Position numbers and translations under genes: made by a program. DNA of 64,000 bases, taken from the NCBI RefSeq assembly GCF_021401245.1, contig NZ_JACBFY010000001.1, forward strand, positions 558,001 through 622,000, read 5' to 3'. This document shows positions 8,472 to 18,894 of the stretch, piece by piece. The first letter of the stretch is position 1. Each line of letters begins with the position of its first letter. Origin of the DNA: Pseudacidovorax sp. NFM-22. GTDB lineage: Bacteria > Pseudomonadota > Gammaproteobacteria > Burkholderiales > Burkholderiaceae_C. The notes beneath the pieces were generated by a model that saw nothing but the letters and a program-made list of their open reading frames with translations, made no database searches and was not told the origin of the DNA.

Positions 8472-10270
8472 TGAACGCCTCCGCCTGGACCCTCCTGGTC
8501 GTCTTCCTCGGTCTGCTGCTGATCCTCGCCTGGCCACTGGGGCGCTGGCTGGCTGCGCTGTGCGAAGGCCGCATGCCGCGCTGGATCGCCCGCATCGAGG
8601 CGCCGCTCTACCGCCTGGCCGGCGTCGAGCCCAATGCCTCGATGGGCTGGATGACCTACGCCCTCGCCCTGCTCGCCTTCAATGCCCTCGGCGCGCTGGC
8701 CGTCTACGGCCTGCAGCGTCTTCAAGCCCTGCTGCCGCTCAACCCCGCGGGCCTGCCGGCCGTGTCAGGCGACTCGGCCTTCAACACCGCGCTCAGCTTC
8801 GCCACCAACACCAACTGGCAGGGCTATGCGGGCGAAAGCACCATGAGTTACCTCACGCAGATGCTGGCGCTGACAGTGCAGAACTTCCTCTCCGCCGCCA
8901 CCGGCATCGCGGTGGCCTTCGCGCTGATCCGCGGCTTCGCGGCACGCGGCGAGGCGGGCCGGCGCAGCGCCCGCTTCGGCGCCATCGGCAATGCCTGGGC
9001 CGACCTCACACGCTTGACGCTGTGGCTGCTGCTACCACTGTCCTTCGTGCTGGCCATCGTCTTCGTGAGCCAGGGCACGATCCAGAACTTCGACGGCTAC
9101 AAGACCGTCACCACGGTCGAGGCCACCGTCTACCAGGAGCCGCAGAACGGCCCCGACGGCCAGCCGCTGAAGGACGCCGCCGGCAACCCCGTCACCCAGG
9201 AAGCCACCACGCAGACGCAGACCCTGCCCATGGGCCCGGTCGCCTCGCAGGAGGCGATCAAGATTCTGGGCACCAACGGCGGCGGCTACTTCAATGCCAA
9301 CTCGGCCCACCCCTTCGAGAACCCGACGGCGCTGACCAACCTGCTGCAGATGCTGGCGATCTTCAGCATCCCGGCCGCGCTCTGCCTCGCATTCGGCCAG
9401 GTGGTGGGCGACCGGCGCCAGGGCTGGGCCATCCTGGGCGCGATGACGGCGATCTTCGTCGTGGGCGTCGTCGTCGCCACCGGCGCCGAGCAGGCCGGCA
9501 ACCCGCTGCTGGCCGCGCTGGGCGTGGACCCGACGGCCGGCAACTGGGAGGGCAAGGACCTGCGCTTCGGCATCGCCGCCTCGGCCCTGTTCGCGGTGGT
9601 GACCACGGCCGCCTCCTGCGGCGCGGTGATCGCCATGCACGACTCGCTCACGCCGATGGGCGGGCTGGTCACGCTGGTCATGATGCAACTGGGCGAGGTG
9701 GTGTTCGGCGGCGTGGGCTCGGGCCTGTACGGCATGCTGGTCTTCGCCATCCTGGCGGTGTTCATCGCCGGGCTCATGATCGGCCGCACGCCGGAGTACC
9801 TCGGCAAGAAGATCGAGGTCTACGAGATGAAGCTGATCGCCATCGCCATCCTGGTGACGCCCATCCTGGTGCTGCTGGGCACGGCCGTGGCGGTGAGCGT
9901 GGAGGCCGGCCGCGCCGGCATCGCCAACCCGGGGGCGCATGGCTTCTCGGAGATCCTCTACGCCTTCACGTCGGCCGCCAACAACAACGGCAGCGCCTTC
10001 GCCGGCCTGTCGGCCAACACGCCCTTCTACAACACGATGCTGGGCGTGGCCACCTGGCTGGGCCGCTTCGCGGTGATGGTGCCGGTGCTGGCCATTGCCG
10101 GCGCGCTGGCCGCCAAGCAGCGCCTGCCGGTGACGGCCGGCACGCTGCCCACCCACGGGCCGCTGTTCGTCGTGCTGCTGATCGGCACGGTGCTGCTGGT
10201 CGGCCTGCTCAACTACGTGCCGGCGCTGGCCCTGGGCCCCATCGTCGAGCACCTGATGCTCTGGAAGTGA
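8471..10270 (+). CDS. kdpA: K+-transporting ATPase subunit KdpA
   Basis: Channel-like K+-binding subunit of the high-affinity KdpFABC pump (inner membrane, superfamily of K+ transporters). The 599 residues (E. coli 557) start [17 protein letters not shown] and hold about ten membrane spans. The selectivity-filter-like loops are recognisable: [11 protein letters not shown] near residue 115, [20 protein letters not shown] near 270, and [15 protein letters not shown] near 500. The start is the ATG overlapping the kdpF stop. Confidence 0.97.
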   Translation: MNASAWTLLVVFLGLLLILAWPLGRWLAALCEGRMPRWIARIEAPLYRLAGVEPNASMGWMTYALALLAFNALGALAVYGLQRLQALLPLNPAGLPAVSGDSAFNTALSFATNTNWQGYAGESTMSYLTQMLALTVQNFLSAATGIAVAFALIRGFAARGEAGRRSARFGAIGNAWADLTRLTLWLLLPLSFVLAIVFVSQGTIQNFDGYKTVTTVEATVYQEPQNGPDGQPLKDAAGNPVTQEATTQTQTLPMGPVASQEAIKILGTNGGGYFNANSAHPFENPTALTNLLQMLAIFSIPAALCLAFGQVVGDRRQGWAILGAMTAIFVVGVVVATGAEQAGNPLLAALGVDPTAGNWEGKDLRFGIAASALFAVVTTAASCGAVIAMHDSLTPMGGLVTLVMMQLGEVVFGGVGSGLYGMLVFAILAVFIAGLMIGRTPEYLGKKIEVYEMKLIAIAILVTPILVLLGTAVAVSVEAGRAGIANPGAHGFSEILYAFTSAANNNGSAFAGLSANTPFYNTMLGVATWLGRFAVMVPVLAIAGALAAKQRLPVTAGTLPTHGPLFVVLLIGTVLLVGLLNYVPALALGPIVEHLMLWK

Positions 10271-10280
10271 GGCGCGCGCC

Positions 10281-12455
10281 ATGAACAACAACAACACGCT
10301 TTCCCTGCTCGACGGTGCGCTGGTGCGCCCCGCCCTCGTCGCGTCCTTCACCAAGCTGAGCCCCCGCGTGCAGTGGCGCAACCCGGTGATGTTCGTCGTC
10401 TACGTCGGCAGCATCCTGACCACGCTGCTTTGGGTGCACAGCCTCAACTACCCCGGCGACACCGGCATGCGGCCGGGCTTCGTGCTCGCGGTGTCACTGT
10501 GGCTGTGGTTCACCGTGCTCTTCGCCAACTTCGCCGAGGCGCTGGCCGAAGGCCGCAGCAAGGCGCAGGCCGCCTCGCTGCGCAGCCTGCGCAAGGACAG
10601 CTGGGCCAAGAAGCTCGAAGGCGCGCCGCGCGAGATGGCGCGGCTGGCCGAGCAACTGGCCCGCGTGCGCGCCGAAGGCGCGGCGCCCGAGCCGGCCACG
10701 GCCGATTCCACCAGCGCCATCTGGCGCCCTGAACGCGCGACCAACCTCCGCCGTGGCGACGTGGTGCTGGTCGAGGTCGGCGACATGATTCCGCTGGACG
10801 GCGAGGTCATCGAAGGCGTGGCCTCGGTGGACGAATCGGCCATCACCGGTGAATCGGCACCGGTGGTGCGCGAGTCGGGCGGCGACTTCTCGTCGGTGAC
10901 CGGCGGCACCCGCGTGCTGTCGGACTGGCTGGTGGTGCGCATCGGCGTGAATCCGGGCGAATCCTTCCTGGACCGCATGATCGGCATGGTCGAAGGCGCC
11001 AAGCGAGCGCGCACGCCCAACGAGATCGCGCTGACCATCCTGCTCGTGGCGCTGACGCTGGTCTTTTTGATGGTGACGGTGACGCTGCTGCCCTACTCGC
11101 TGTTCAGCGTGCAGGCGGCAGGCACGGGCACGGTGGTGTCGATCACCGCGCTGGTGGCGCTGCTGGTGTGCCTGATCCCGACCACCATCGGCGGCCTGCT
11201 GTCGGCCGTGGGCGTGGCGGGCATGAGCCGCATGATGCAGGCCAATGTGATCGCCACCTCGGGCCGCGCCGTCGAGGCCGCGGGCGACGTGGATGTGCTG
11301 CTGCTCGACAAGACCGGCACCATCACCCACGGCAATCGCCAGGCCTCGGCCTTCCTGCCCGCGCCCGGCGTGAACAAGGCCCGCCTGGCCCATGCGGCGC
11401 AGCTGGCCTCGCTGGCCGACGAGACGCCCGAGGGCCGCAGCATCGTCGAGCTGGCCCGGCGCGAGGGCGTGGACGTGCCGCCGGTCGAGGGCGCCGTGTT
11501 CGTGCCCTTCACCGCCCAGACGCGCATGAGCGGCGCCGACCTGCCCGCCGCCGCGCTGGACCTCAGCGGCGACGCCGTGCCGCTGCGCAAGGGTGCCGTC
11601 GAGGCGGTGCGCCGCCATGTCGAAGCCCTGCGCGGCACGATGCCTGCCGAACTGCTGCGCGCCGCCGACGAGGTGGCCCGCCGCGGGAGCACGCCGCTGG
11701 CCGTGGCCGAGGGCGCCCGCGTGCTGGGCATCGTCGAACTCAAGGACATCGTCAAGACCGGCATCCGCGAGCGCTTCGCGCAACTGCGCCGCATGGGCAT
11801 CCGCACGGTGATGATCACCGGCGACAACAAGCTCACGGCCGCCGCCATCGCGGCCGAGGCGGGCGTGGACGACTTCCTGGCCGAGGCCACGCCCGAGGAC
11901 AAGCTCAAGCTGATCCGCCAGTACCAGTCCGACGGCCGGCTGGTGGCCATGACGGGCGACGGCACCAACGACGCGCCCGCCCTGGCCCAGGCCGACGTGG
12001 CGGTGGCCATGGGCAGCGGCACGCAGGCCGCCAAGGAGGCCGGCAACATGGTCGACCTGGACTCGAACCCCACCAAGCTGCTGGAGGTGGTGGAGACCGG
12101 CAAGGCCCTGCTGATGACGCGCGGCGCGCTCACCACCTTCAGCATCGCCAACGACGTGGCGAAGTACTTCGCCATCATCCCGGCAATCTTCGTGAGCACC
12201 TATCCGCAGCTCGCGGCGCTGAACGTGATGCGGCTGGAGAGCCCGTCCTCGGCCATCCTGAGCGCGGTGATCTTCAACGCGCTGATCATCGTCTTCCTCA
12301 TCCCGCTGGCGCTCAAGGGCGTGCGCTACCGGCCCATCGGCGCGGCCGCGCTGCTGCGCCGCAACCTGGCCATCTACGGCCTGGGCGGGCTGCTGGTGCC
12401 CTTCGTCGGCATCAAGCTCATCGACCTGCTGCTGGCGGCAGTGGGCCTGGTCTGA
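10281..12455 (+). CDS. kdpB: K+-transporting P-type ATPase subunit KdpB
   Basis: ATP-hydrolysing P-type subunit that powers K+ uptake. The phosphorylation site is Asp343 in DKTGT, and the actuator-domain TGES is at 189-192 (its serine is the inhibitory phosphorylation site in E. coli). [10 protein letters not shown] marks the hinge. The protein is 724 residues against 682 in E. coli. Much of the excess is a charged Ala/Glu/Arg-rich insertion at about 110-150, between the second membrane span and the actuator core. It begins 10 bases after kdpA. Confidence 0.97.
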   Translation: MNNNNTLSLLDGALVRPALVASFTKLSPRVQWRNPVMFVVYVGSILTTLLWVHSLNYPGDTGMRPGFVLAVSLWLWFTVLFANFAEALAEGRSKAQAASLRSLRKDSWAKKLEGAPREMARLAEQLARVRAEGAAPEPATADSTSAIWRPERATNLRRGDVVLVEVGDMIPLDGEVIEGVASVDESAITGESAPVVRESGGDFSSVTGGTRVLSDWLVVRIGVNPGESFLDRMIGMVEGAKRARTPNEIALTILLVALTLVFLMVTVTLLPYSLFSVQAAGTGTVVSITALVALLVCLIPTTIGGLLSAVGVAGMSRMMQANVIATSGRAVEAAGDVDVLLLDKTGTITHGNRQASAFLPAPGVNKARLAHAAQLASLADETPEGRSIVELARREGVDVPPVEGAVFVPFTAQTRMSGADLPAAALDLSGDAVPLRKGAVEAVRRHVEALRGTMPAELLRAADEVARRGSTPLAVAEGARVLGIVELKDIVKTGIRERFAQLRRMGIRTVMITGDNKLTAAAIAAEAGVDDFLAEATPEDKLKLIRQYQSDGRLVAMTGDGTNDAPALAQADVAVAMGSGTQAAKEAGNMVDLDSNPTKLLEVVETGKALLMTRGALTTFSIANDVAKYFAIIPAIFVSTYPQLAALNVMRLESPSSAILSAVIFNALIIVFLIPLALKGVRYRPIGAAALLRRNLAIYGLGGLLVPFVGIKLIDLLLAAVGLV

Positions 12456-12474
12456 CCCCATGGAGACGATTCCC

Positions 12475-13059
12475 ATGACGAAGCAAAACCTCGTGCGTCC
12501 CTGCCTGGTGCTGTTCACCGCCCTGAGCGTGATCACCGGCGTGGTCTACCCTGTGGCCGTGACCGGCGTGGCCGGCACGCTGTTCCCGAAGCAGGCCGCC
12601 GGCAGCCTGGTGGAACGCGACGGCAATGCCGTGGGCTCCGCGCTCATCGGCCAGAACTTCAGCGACCCCGGCCACTTCTGGGGTCGGCCCTCGGCCACCG
12701 CGCCGCAGCCCTACAACGGCAGCGGCTCCTCGGGCTCCAACCAGGGGCCGCTCAACCCGGCGTTGACCGATGCCGTGAAGGCCCGGGTCGAAGCCCTGCG
12801 CGCCGCCGACCCGGGCAACACGGCGCCGGTGCCGACCGACCTGGCGACGGCCTCGGCCAGCGGGCTCGATCCGCACATCAGCCCCGAGGCGGCGCGCTAC
12901 CAGGCGGCACGGGTGGCGCGCGTGCGCGGCCTGAGCACCACCCAGGTTCAGCAGCTGATCGACGCGCAGGTACAGCGGCCGGCGCTGCCCTTCCTGGGCG
13001 AGCCGGTGGTCAACGTGCTGGCCCTCAACCTGGCGCTGGATGCCATGGCCCCTCGCTGA
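12475..13059 (+). CDS. kdpC: K+-transporting ATPase subunit KdpC
   Basis: Single-span accessory subunit of KdpFABC with a periplasmic domain, thought to aid ATP or K+ affinity. The 194 residues start MTKQNLVRPCLVLFTALSV, with one N-terminal membrane helix. Family motifs are seen in QNFSDPGHFWGRPSAT, NQGPLNPAL and SGLDPHISPEAA. Start 12475 is preferred over the in-frame ATG at 12460 because GGAGA at 12462-12466 is correctly spaced for the former. It ends 27 bases before kdpD. Confidence 0.95.
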   Translation: MTKQNLVRPCLVLFTALSVITGVVYPVAVTGVAGTLFPKQAAGSLVERDGNAVGSALIGQNFSDPGHFWGRPSATAPQPYNGSGSSGSNQGPLNPALTDAVKARVEALRAADPGNTAPVPTDLATASASGLDPHISPEAARYQAARVARVRGLSTTQVQQLIDAQVQRPALPFLGEPVVNVLALNLALDAMAPR

Positions 13060-13086
13060 CGCTTGCGCTGCTAACCTGCCGCCCCG

Positions 13087-15855
13087 ATGACCGAGCGCGA
13101 ACGCCCCGACCCCGATGCCTTGCTGGCGCAGATGCAGGCCGAGGATGGGCGCGCCCGACGGGGCCGGCTGCGCATCTACTTCGGCGCCAACGCCGGTGTG
13201 GGCAAGACCTGGTCCATGCTCAGCGCCGCCCAGCGCGAGCGCGCCGCGGGCCGCGACGTCGTGGTGGGCGTGGTCGAGACCCACGGCCGCGCCGAGACTG
13301 CCGCCCTGGTCCACGGCCTGGAGCAGTTGCCGCTGCGCGAGACACCCCATCGCGGCCATGTGCTGCGCGAGTTCGACCTCGACGCCGCCCTGGCCCGCCA
13401 ACCGCAACTGCTGCTGGTGGACGAGCTGGCCCACAGCAACGCGCCGGGCTCGCGCCACGGCAAGCGCTGGCAGGACGTGCAGGAGCTGCTGGAGGCCGGC
13501 ATCGAAGTCTGGACGGCCCTCAACGTGCAGCACCTGGAAAGCCTCAACGGCACCGTCGGCGCCATCACCGGCATCCGCGTGCACGAGACCGTGCCCGACG
13601 GCGTGCTGGACGAGGCCGACGAGGTGGTGCTGGTCGATGCCACGCCCGACGAGCTGCTGGCCCGGCTGGCCGCCGGCAAGGTGTATGTGCCGCAGCAGGC
13701 GCGGCAGGCGCAGCAGAACTTCTTCCGCAAGGGCAACCTCATCGCGCTGCGCGAGATCGCCCTGCGCCGCACGGCCGAGCATGTGGAGGACGACGTGCGC
13801 GGCTGGCGGGTGGAGCAGTCCGGCGCCCGCGCCGACGGCCAGACGCCGCCGGCCTGGAACACATCGGGCGCATTGCTGGCGGCCATCGGCCCCGGCGAGG
13901 CGGCGGCCCACACGGTGCGGGTGGCGGCGCGCATGGCCGGGCAGCTCAACGTGCGCTGGCATGCGGCCTATGTGGAGACGGCGCGGCTCGCCCGCCTGCC
14001 CGCCGCCCGGCGCGACCAGGTGCTGGCCGCCCTGCACCTGGCCGAGGAACTGGGCGCCGAGACCGCCGTGCTCACCGACGAGGACGTGGCCGGCGCGCTG
14101 GCGGCGCAGGCGCGCCGGCTGAACTGCGCCACGCTGATCCTCGGCCCCGCCGCCGGCAGCACCGATGCGCCCGCCTGGGACCGCTGGCTGGCCCGCATCC
14201 GCCGCCCGCTGGCCGAGCGCCTGGGCCGCCGCGCGCCCGACCTGGACCTGGTCTGCGTGGGCCGCGCCGACAGCGCGCGCCGCCTGGCTCGCTCGCCCGC
14301 CGGCCTGCGCCATGCGAGCACCGAGGACGAGCCCGCCCGTGCGGCAGGGCCGTGGAAAGGCCTGGCCTGCGCCGCCGCCGTCTGCGTGGGCGTGACGCTG
14401 CTGGCCACCCCGCTGTCGGGCGTGCTGGAGCTGTCGAACATCGTCATGCTCTACCTGCTGGGCGTGGTGGGCGTGGCCTGGCGCTTCGGCCGCACGCCGG
14501 CGGCCTTCGGCGCGCTGCTCAACGTGCTGGCCTTCGACTTCTTCTTCGTGCAGCCCACCTTCTCCTTCGCGGTGAGCGACGTGCAGTACGTGCTGACCTT
14601 CGCCGTCATGCTGGGCGTGGGCCTGCTGGTGGGCCAGCTCACGGCGGGGCTGCGCTTCCAGGCCGCCGTGTCGGCCAGCCGGGCGCTGCGCACGCAGTCG
14701 CTGTTCGAGCTCACGCGCGACCTGTCGGCCGCGCTGGAGCGCACGCAGGTCGCGGACATCGGCGCCGCCGCCGTGCAGCGCCACTTCGGCGGCGAGGCGA
14801 TGGTGCTGACGGCCGACGCGCAGGACCGGCTGCAACCGCCCGCCGCCGCCCCCGCCGGCTTCGACTTCAGCGTGGCCGACTGGGCCTGGCAGCACGGCCA
14901 GAGCGCGGGCCTGGGCACCGGCACCCTGTCGGCCCAGCCCTGGCACTACGTGGCGCTCAAGGCGCCGATGCGCGTGCGCGGCGTGCTGGCCCTGCGGCCG
15001 GCCGAGCCACGCTGGCTGCTCGTGCCCGAGCAGGCCCAGCAGCTGGAGACGCTGGCCCGCCAGATCGCCATCGCCGTGGAGCGGGTGCACTACGTGGAGG
15101 TGGCGCAGCAGGCGGTCGTCGACATCGAATCCGAACGCCTGCGCAATGCACTCCTGGGTGCCCTGTCGCACGACGTGCGCACGCCGCTCACGGCGCTGAT
15201 CGCGCTGGCGGAATCGCTGCAGCGCCTGCCCGGCGCCGATGCCTCGCCCGCCATCGGCGAGGCCACGCAGGCCATCGTGGCGCAGGCCCGGGCGCTAAGC
15301 GCGCTGGTCAACAACCTGCTGGACATGGCCCGCCTCGAAAGCGGCGCGGCCGGCGGGGCGGTGAGCTTGCGGCGCGACTGGCAGTCGGTGGAGGAAGTGG
15401 TGGGCAGCGCCATCCGCGCCACGCGCTCCGTGTTGCCCGCGGGCAGCGTGCGCACGGTGCTGCCCGCCGACCTGCCGCTGGTCGAGTTCGACGCCGTGCT
15501 GCTCGAGCGCGTACTGGTCAACCTGCTGGAGAACGCGGCCCGCTATGGCGCGCCGCCGGTGGTGATCTCGGCCCGCGCGCTGCCGCAGACGCTGCAGCTC
15601 ACGGTGCGCGACCATGGCCCGGGGCTGCCGGCCTCGCTGCAGGGCCAGCCGGACGCGCTCTTCGAGAAGTTCACCCGGGGCCATGCCGAATCGGCCACGC
15701 CCGGCGTGGGCCTGGGCCTGGCCATCTGCAAGGCCATCGTGCAGGCCCACGGCGGACAGATCCATGCGGCCGATGCGGTGCCGGACGAGGTGGGCGGGGG
15801 CGCAGAATTCACCGTCGTGCTGCCGCGGCGCGACCCACCCGCCGCGCCCGCCTGA
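13087..15855 (+). CDS. kdpD: Osmosensitive K+ channel sensor histidine kinase KdpD
   Basis: Membrane sensor kinase that activates kdp expression on K+ limitation or osmotic stress via KdpE. The 922 residues contain, in order, the KdpD N-terminal domain with a Walker A (GANAGVGKT, 33-41), a USP-like domain (about 250-370), four clustered membrane spans (about 425-525), a GAF-like linker, HisKA with phospho-acceptor His695 (LSHDVRTPL), and a HATPase domain with ENAARYG, DHGPGLP and GVGLGLAICK. The layout equals that of E. coli KdpD (894 residues). kdpE follows after 11 bases. Confidence 0.96.
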   Translation: MTERERPDPDALLAQMQAEDGRARRGRLRIYFGANAGVGKTWSMLSAAQRERAAGRDVVVGVVETHGRAETAALVHGLEQLPLRETPHRGHVLREFDLDAALARQPQLLLVDELAHSNAPGSRHGKRWQDVQELLEAGIEVWTALNVQHLESLNGTVGAITGIRVHETVPDGVLDEADEVVLVDATPDELLARLAAGKVYVPQQARQAQQNFFRKGNLIALREIALRRTAEHVEDDVRGWRVEQSGARADGQTPPAWNTSGALLAAIGPGEAAAHTVRVAARMAGQLNVRWHAAYVETARLARLPAARRDQVLAALHLAEELGAETAVLTDEDVAGALAAQARRLNCATLILGPAAGSTDAPAWDRWLARIRRPLAERLGRRAPDLDLVCVGRADSARRLARSPAGLRHASTEDEPARAAGPWKGLACAAAVCVGVTLLATPLSGVLELSNIVMLYLLGVVGVAWRFGRTPAAFGALLNVLAFDFFFVQPTFSFAVSDVQYVLTFAVMLGVGLLVGQLTAGLRFQAAVSASRALRTQSLFELTRDLSAALERTQVADIGAAAVQRHFGGEAMVLTADAQDRLQPPAAAPAGFDFSVADWAWQHGQSAGLGTGTLSAQPWHYVALKAPMRVRGVLALRPAEPRWLLVPEQAQQLETLARQIAIAVERVHYVEVAQQAVVDIESERLRNALLGALSHDVRTPLTALIALAESLQRLPGADASPAIGEATQAIVAQARALSALVNNLLDMARLESGAAGGAVSLRRDWQSVEEVVGSAIRATRSVLPAGSVRTVLPADLPLVEFDAVLLERVLVNLLENAARYGAPPVVISARALPQTLQLTVRDHGPGLPASLQGQPDALFEKFTRGHAESATPGVGLGLAICKAIVQAHGGQIHAADAVPDEVGGGAEFTVVLPRRDPPAAPA

Positions 15856-15866
15856 ACCCTTGCGCC

Positions 15867-16604
15867 ATGCCAGTCGCCGCCCCACTGCCTTCCACCCCAA
15901 GCCCCACTGCCGTCGTCATTGAGGACGAGCCGCAGATCCGCCGCTTCGTGCGCGGCGCGCTGGAGGCCGAAGGCTGGCAGGTGCACGAGGCCGGCGACCT
16001 GCGCGAGGGCCTGGCCATGGCCGGCACCCGCCAGCCCGACCTGCTGGTGCTGGACCTGGGCCTGCCCGACGGCGACGGCGTCACGCTGATCCGCGACGTG
16101 CGCGGCTGGTCGGGCGTGCCGATCATCGTGCTATCGGCCCGCAGCGACGAGGCCGACAAGATCGCCGCGTTGGACGCCGGCGCCGACGACTACCTCACCA
16201 AACCCTTCGGCACCGGCGAGCTGCTGGCGCGCGTGCGGGCCAACCTGCGCCGGCCCCGCGCAGTGGGCGAGGCGCAGGCCGACCCGGTGTTCCGCTTCGG
16301 CGAGGGCGAAGGTGCGGTCGAGGTCGACCGCCTGGCCCGCCAGGTGCGCCGCGACGGGCAATTGCTGCACCTGACGCCCACCGAATACCGCCTGCTGTGC
16401 ACGCTGATCGCCAATGCCGGCCGCGTACTGACCCACCGTCAGCTGCTGCGTGAGGTCTGGGGCCCATCGCACGCCGAGCAGAGCCACTACCTGCGTGTCT
16501 ACATGGGCCATCTGCGGCAGAAGCTGGAGCTGGACCCGGCCCAGCCGCGGCACCTGTTGACGGAGACCGGCGTGGGCTACCGGCTGGTGCTGCAGCCGGG
16601 CTGA
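15867..16604 (+). CDS. kdpE: Response regulator KdpE
   Basis: OmpR/PhoB-family regulator that activates the kdp operon. The receiver domain has the acidic pair Glu19-Asp20, phospho-acceptor Asp63 ([12 protein letters not shown]) and Lys112 (LTKPF). A winged-helix output domain fills about 150-240, ending [12 protein letters not shown]. At 245 residues it is about 20 longer than E. coli KdpE because of a Pro/Ser/Thr-rich N-terminal extension before the first strand. An internal start at a later codon cannot be excluded. Last gene of the kdp operon; a short GC hairpin (16609-16625) without a T-run follows. Confidence 0.95.
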   Translation: MPVAAPLPSTPSPTAVVIEDEPQIRRFVRGALEAEGWQVHEAGDLREGLAMAGTRQPDLLVLDLGLPDGDGVTLIRDVRGWSGVPIIVLSARSDEADKIAALDAGADDYLTKPFGTGELLARVRANLRRPRAVGEAQADPVFRFGEGEGAVEVDRLARQVRRDGQLLHLTPTEYRLLCTLIANAGRVLTHRQLLREVWGPSHAEQSHYLRVYMGHLRQKLELDPAQPRHLLTETGVGYRLVLQPG

Positions 16605-16687
16605 ACCCACCGCCGCCCGGGCGGTCGTGGGACAGGCCGCACGTGGGATATCGGCGGGTGCGGTCAAGAGCGCAGCGGCGCGCGGGC

Positions 16688-16693
16688 TATCAT
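16688..16693 (+). promoter_or_regulatory. Candidate -10 (TATCAT) of the nhaA leader transcript
   Basis: TATCAT would place the start near 16700, exactly where the structured leader begins. No good -35 lies 16-18 bp upstream; GGTCAAG at 16662-16668 is the nearest partial match, with long spacing. Confidence 0.4.
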
Positions 16694-16699
16694 GGCGGG

Positions 16700-16764
16700 C
16701 TTGGGTGCGAGGCGCAGACGGGCGCCACGCAGGAGTCGCGAAGGTCGGGCCGCCTCGCGGATTG
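16700..16764 (+). promoter_or_regulatory. Structured leader of nhaA, probable nhaA-I type (Li+/Na+) riboswitch
   Basis: A perfect 7-bp outer stem pairs GCGAGGC (16707-16713) with GCCTCGC (16752-16758). The enclosed 38 nt contains GCAGACGGGCGCC, AGGAGTCGCG and GGTCGGGCC, blocks that match my memory of the nhaA-I motif, reported as a lithium-sensing riboswitch class found upstream of nhaA. It lies 25 nt before the nhaA ATG. CTCC (16765-16768) abuts the GGAG-like Shine-Dalgarno (16770-16773) and could sequester it, fitting translational control. Class assignment is from memory and needs a covariance-model scan; the stem itself is seen. Confidence 0.65.
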
Positions 16765-16782
16765 CTCCTGGAGATCCGTCCC

Positions 16783-18192
16783 ATGCATCGGACCGTCGCC
16801 CCCCACGCCCTTCCGCGCGCGCAGCGCATCGCCCAACGCGCCTTCGCGGCCTTCGAACGTTTCCTCCACATCGAAGCCGTCAGCGGCATCGTGCTGCTGG
16901 CCGCCGCCGCCTTCGCCCTGCTGTGGGCCAACTCGGCATGGCGGGACAGCTACGACGCGCTGTGGCACCTGCCCGTAGGCCTGACCGTCGGCGCCTGGTC
17001 CGCGGCGCCCTCGCTGCACTTCTGGATCAACGACGGCCTGATGACGCTGTTCTTCCTGGTCGTCGGCATGGAGATCCGCCGCGAGATCCACGAAGGCGCG
17101 CTCTCCAACCTGCGACAGGCGCTGCTGCCCATCGGCGCCGCGCTCGGCGGCGTGGCCGTTCCGGCGCTGCTGTATCTGGCGCTCAACCACGACCCCGTGC
17201 GGCAATCCGGCTGGGCCGTGCCCACGGCCACCGACATCGCCTTCGCCGTCGGCGTGCTCGCGCTGCTGGGGCGCGGCATCCCAGGCAACGTGCGCGTCTT
17301 CCTGCTGGCCCTGGCCATCATCGACGACGTGATCGCGGTGCTGATCATCGCCCTCTTCTACTCGGGCGGTCTGGCGCCGGCCGGCTTCGCGGTGGCGGCC
17401 GTCGGCGTGCTGATGGTGCTGGGCCTGCAGCGCATCGGTGCCGGCTCGGCCTGGGCCTATGTGCTGCCGGGCGCAGTGCTCTGGGGCGGCATCCTGATGA
17501 CGGGCGCGCACCCGACCCTGGCCGGCGTGGTGCTGGGCCTGATGACGCCGGTGCGCCCCGGCCGTCTGGGCCTGCCGGCCCAGGAGTTGATCGACGAGGC
17601 GGCCACGCACCTGCGCAGCGCGGCACAGGACGCACGCGTGGGCGCTGCACCGGCAGCCCTGCTGCATCCGCGGCGCCAGCTGCTGTTGGCCCAGCGCGAG
17701 CTGGTGCCGCCGGTCTCGCGTGTGCAGATGGCGCTGCATCCCTGGGTCGCCTTCGGCGTGATGCCCATCTTCGCGCTGGCCAACGCCGGCGTGCACCTGG
17801 GCGGTGGCGGCGGCGATGCCGGCGCGGCGGTCTGGGTGATGACGGGCGTGATGGTGGCCCTGGTGGCCGGCAAGCCGCTGGGCATCGTCGGCGCGAGCTG
17901 GCTCATGGTGCGCAGCGGTCTGTGCCGGCTGCCGCCGGGCGTGGACTGGGGCGGCATCTGGCTGGTGGGCCTGCTGGCCGGCATCGGCTTCACCATGTCC
18001 ATCTTCATCGCCATGCTGGCCTTCGCCGACCCCGACCTGCTGGCGGCGGCCAAGCTGGGCGTCCTGGGCGCTTCGGTGGTGGCGGCCGTGCTGGGGTTGG
18101 GCTGGGGCGCGGTGTATCGTCGCCGCGCAGCGCGGACGGACGCCGTGCCGCACGACCTTTCCCACCCCTCCCTGGCCGACGACCGCCCATGA
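16783..18192 (+). CDS. nhaA: Na+(Li+)/H+ antiporter NhaA
   Basis: Electrogenic inner-membrane antiporter exporting Na+ or Li+ in exchange for protons. The 469 residues hold about 12 membrane spans. Transport residues align with E. coli NhaA: Thr150-Asp151 ([11 protein letters not shown]) for Thr132-Asp133, Asp181-Asp182 ([10 protein letters not shown]) for Asp163-Asp164, and the lysine in AGKPLGI. E. coli NhaA is 388 residues; the extra length is in an N-terminal tail and a cytosolic loop of about 45 residues near 265-315. Start 16783 is chosen for its Shine-Dalgarno and position after the structured leader. Its stop overlaps the tag start. Confidence 0.95.
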   Translation: MHRTVAPHALPRAQRIAQRAFAAFERFLHIEAVSGIVLLAAAAFALLWANSAWRDSYDALWHLPVGLTVGAWSAAPSLHFWINDGLMTLFFLVVGMEIRREIHEGALSNLRQALLPIGAALGGVAVPALLYLALNHDPVRQSGWAVPTATDIAFAVGVLALLGRGIPGNVRVFLLALAIIDDVIAVLIIALFYSGGLAPAGFAVAAVGVLMVLGLQRIGAGSAWAYVLPGAVLWGGILMTGAHPTLAGVVLGLMTPVRPGRLGLPAQELIDEAATHLRSAAQDARVGAAPAALLHPRRQLLLAQRELVPPVSRVQMALHPWVAFGVMPIFALANAGVHLGGGGGDAGAAVWVMTGVMVALVAGKPLGIVGASWLMVRSGLCRLPPGVDWGGIWLVGLLAGIGFTMSIFIAMLAFADPDLLAAAKLGVLGASVVAAVLGLGWGAVYRRRAARTDAVPHDLSHPSLADDRP

Positions 18193-18806
18193 TGACCACC
18201 CTGCCCGGCCCCGACGGCCACGAACGCTGCCGCTGGTGCGCCGCCACACCGCAGTACGGCGCCTACCACGACGACGAATGGGGCTACCCCGTGGCCGACG
18301 ACCGGCGCCTCTTCGAGAAGCTGTGCCTCGAAGGCTTCCAGTCCGGCCTGAGCTGGCTGACCATCCTGAACAAGCGCGAGAACTTCCGCGCCGCCTTCCA
18401 CGGCTTCGACATCGCGCGCGTGGCCGCCTTCGGCGAGTCGGATGTCGAGCGGCTGCTGCAGGACGCAGGCATCGTGCGCCACCGCGGCAAGATCGAAGCG
18501 GCCATCCACAACGCCCGCTGCGCGCAGGAACTCATCGCCCGCGAAGGCTCGCTGGCCGCCTATGTGTGGCGACACGAGGTGCCGGCCGACCGCGGCGACG
18601 GCGTGACGGTGCGCGCCACTTCGCCCGCCTCCATCGCCATGTCCAAGGACCTCAAGAAGCGCGGCTGGAAGTTCGTCGGCCCCACCACGGTGTATGCCTT
18701 CATGCAGGCGATGGGACTGGTCAACGACCATGCGACGGGCTGCGCCTTCCGCGAGAAGGCGGTGCAGGCACGGGCGCGCTTCCAGCCGCCAACGGGCGGC
18801 GGCTGA
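18189..18806 (+). CDS. tag: DNA-3-methyladenine glycosylase I
   Basis: Excises 3-methyladenine from alkylated DNA (base excision repair). The 205-residue product aligns throughout with E. coli Tag (187). The zinc snap is Cys14, His27, His181 and Cys185 (NDHATGC); catalytic-pocket Glu48 and Trp56 lie in [10 protein letters not shown], and [10 protein letters not shown] is conserved. It starts within the nhaA stop (ATGA), so it may be translated from the nhaA mRNA; a second ATG one codon on is possible. The 88 bp after it lead to the convergent fisR-like gene. Confidence 0.95.
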   Translation: MMTTLPGPDGHERCRWCAATPQYGAYHDDEWGYPVADDRRLFEKLCLEGFQSGLSWLTILNKRENFRAAFHGFDIARVAAFGESDVERLLQDAGIVRHRGKIEAAIHNARCAQELIAREGSLAAYVWRHEVPADRGDGVTVRATSPASIAMSKDLKKRGWKFVGPTTVYAFMQAMGLVNDHATGCAFREKAVQARARFQPPTGGG

Positions 18807-18894
18807 ACGGCCACAGCTGAACGGCTGCGGCTGCGCGCCGTAGCGACGTTGCGTCGCCCTGCCCCGCCTGCCGGCGCGTGGTTCGATGAGGCGC

